The notes below the pieces were generated by a model, which ran no database searches, was not told the origin of the DNA, and was given only the letters and a program-made list of their open reading frames with translations. Position numbers and translations under genes: made by a program. A stretch of 64,000 bases of DNA from assembly GCF_021513135.1 (NCBI RefSeq), contig NZ_CP090981.1, forward strand, positions 2,170,001 through 2,234,000, read 5' to 3'. Shown here piece after piece: positions 62,997 through 64,000 of the stretch. The stretch is from Vibrio sp. SS-MA-C1-2 (lineage in GTDB: Bacteria; Pseudomonadota; Gammaproteobacteria; Enterobacterales; Vibrionaceae). Every line of letters starts with the position of its first letter. Positions within the stretch are counted from its first letter, which is position 1.

Positions 62997-63878
62997 ATGC
63001 TTTCTTCTAAATATACTCTTGCCGGCATTGGTGCCATTATACTATGGAGTACCACCATTGCGTTTGTCCGTAGTGTGACAGAACAACTCGGGGCTATCGG
63101 GGGTTCGGCACTCATTTATACCGTCAGCTCAATTCTGTTAATCATGACGATTGGTTTGCCTAAAATAAGCTCTTTTCCAAAAAAGTATTTATTAATCGGA
63201 GGGGGATTATTCATCAGTTACGAAGTCTGTTTATCATTGGCACTAGGGCTTGCAAACTCACGTTCTCAAGCTGTCGAGATGGGGATAATTAATTACCTTT
63301 GGCCTTCATTAACTGTGGTATTCTCGTTATTAATTAGTCGTAAACCCATATCAATTCCCTTATTAATCGCTATTTTACTCTCTTTTTTTGGTGTTGCTTG
63401 GACCAGTAGTGGAGAAAACGGTTTATCATTTACTACGCTATTAAACAATTTTCAAAGTAACCCAATAAGCTATTCACTAGCATTAACCGGCGCATTTCTT
63501 TGGGCTATTTATTGCAATATTACTAAATATTTAGCTAACGGAAAAAATGCCATCACTTGGTTTTTTATTGGCACCGCAATTAGTTTATGGTTCAAATATT
63601 TAATCAGTGATGAGGCTGTAATGGTTTTCACTACCTCTGCTACGATTGACTTATTTCTAGCGGCTGCCGTCATGGCGGGAGGATATGCATTATGGAATGT
63701 CGCGATTATTCATGGAAATATGGTATTACTTGCTATCTTGTCTTACTTCACCCCATTGTTATCAACCCTATTCTCAGCTTATTTATTAAACCTAACATTG
63801 GGCATTATCTTTTGGCAAGGAGTATTGATGGTGACGATTGCCTCCCTACTCTGTTGGTTTCTGACTAGGAAAAAGTAG
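62997..63878 (+). CDS. yddG: EamA/DMT-family exporter, YddG-like
   Basis: A 293-residue inner-membrane exporter with ten helices in two EamA repeats. The first segment AGIGAIILWSTTIAFVRSVT, the central LANSRSQAVEMGIINYLWPS and GYALWNVAIIHGNMVLLAIL match the YddG group, which exports aromatic amino acids and some other compounds. The length is the same as E. coli YddG. The start follows AACTAAAG weakly. It stands alone, followed by a terminator. The exact substrate is inferred from the family. Confidence 0.83.
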   Translation: MLSSKYTLAGIGAIILWSTTIAFVRSVTEQLGAIGGSALIYTVSSILLIMTIGLPKISSFPKKYLLIGGGLFISYEVCLSLALGLANSRSQAVEMGIINYLWPSLTVVFSLLISRKPISIPLLIAILLSFFGVAWTSSGENGLSFTTLLNNFQSNPISYSLALTGAFLWAIYCNITKYLANGKNAITWFFIGTAISLWFKYLISDEAVMVFTTSATIDLFLAAAVMAGGYALWNVAIIHGNMVLLAILSYFTPLLSTLFSAYLLNLTLGIIFWQGVLMVTIASLLCWFLTRKK

Positions 63879-63916
63879 AAAATTGAACAAAAGATAACCG
63901 AATAAAATTTTAGGCA

Positions 63917-63949
63917 ATAAAAAAGAGGTCAACTCTGACCTCTTCTTTG
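63917..63949 (+). terminator. Terminator after the YddG-like gene
   Basis: AAGAGGTCA (63923-63931) and TGACCTCTT (63936-63944) form a perfect nine-base stem with a four-base loop; A-rich before and CTTTG after. Confidence 0.8.
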
Positions 63950-64000
63950 CCGCATCCTGTACTGATAATATCCATATCAATGTCCATTTATTTTGTTGTT

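Noticed and set aside
1-64000. tRNA or rRNA genes, prophage or integron in the window
   Set aside because: I saw no cloverleaf-type or rRNA sequence, integrase, or phage structural gene while reading; a tRNAscan run could confirm this.

Overview
The window is a chromosomal segment of a low-GC, facultatively anaerobic gammaproteobacterium. Gene order (narGHJI, nrf cluster, zwf-pgl-gnd), close similarity to E. coli proteins recalled from memory, AT-rich intergenic DNA and a very high number of ERIC-type repeats point to the Vibrionaceae. Photobacterium or a close relative is my best guess, from general resemblance only.

Layout. 1-6473: respiratory nitrate reductase narGHJI on the minus strand (narI cut by the window edge), with a perfect FNR box upstream. 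7100-8482: nitrate/nitrite antiporter narK. 9438-14090: lactate permease lldP and the Fe-S lactate dehydrogenase lutABC. 14366-15088: TauE/SafE exporter. 15298-28431: a glycan-scavenging island with a family-5 ABC importer (one permease split at a run of nine G), a type I sulfatase, a PL8 polysaccharide lyase with a carbohydrate-binding tail, and a GH112 galactosyl-HexNAc phosphorylase. 28644-36861: ammonia-forming nitrite reductase system (nrfG, nrfA on minus; nrfBCD and nrfE-thioredoxin-nrfF on plus). 36930-39009: OmpR-type two-component system. 39287-42761: MurNAc uptake and catabolism (murP, murQ, divergent murR). 42802-43356: PepSY protein. 43634-48185: a second cbb3-type oxidase (ccoN, ccoO, frameshifted ccoP carrying an extra cytochrome c4/TsdB-like diheme module) directly followed by thiosulfate dehydrogenase tsdA. 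48584-56964: small unknown gene, threonine-aldolase-like enzyme, cystine-type ABC importer, CurA-like reductase, ArnT-like glycosyltransferase, PheC-like binding protein. 57214-63878: YeeZ-like protein, zwf-pgl-gnd, gamma-glutamylcyclotransferase-like protein, YddG-like exporter.

How it fits together. Lactate oxidation supplies electrons; nitrate is reduced by NarGHI and nitrite to ammonium by NrfA, with FNR boxes upstream of narG, nrfA and in the narK-lldP interval. The glycan island and the MurNAc genes scavenge host or detrital amino sugars. The ccoNOP-tsdA block looks like a self-contained thiosulfate-to-oxygen electron path in which the tetraheme CcoP would be both electron acceptor and oxidase subunit.

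The most distinctive non-coding feature is about 17 full, degenerate or partial ERIC elements in 64 kb. They include one ERIC inserted in the centre of another, and one sitting inside the loop of a perfect 21-bp inverted repeat that was probably a terminator stem. Two genes (the glycan ABC permease and ccoP) are frameshifted at G/C homopolymers, which could be phase variation, decay or assembly error.
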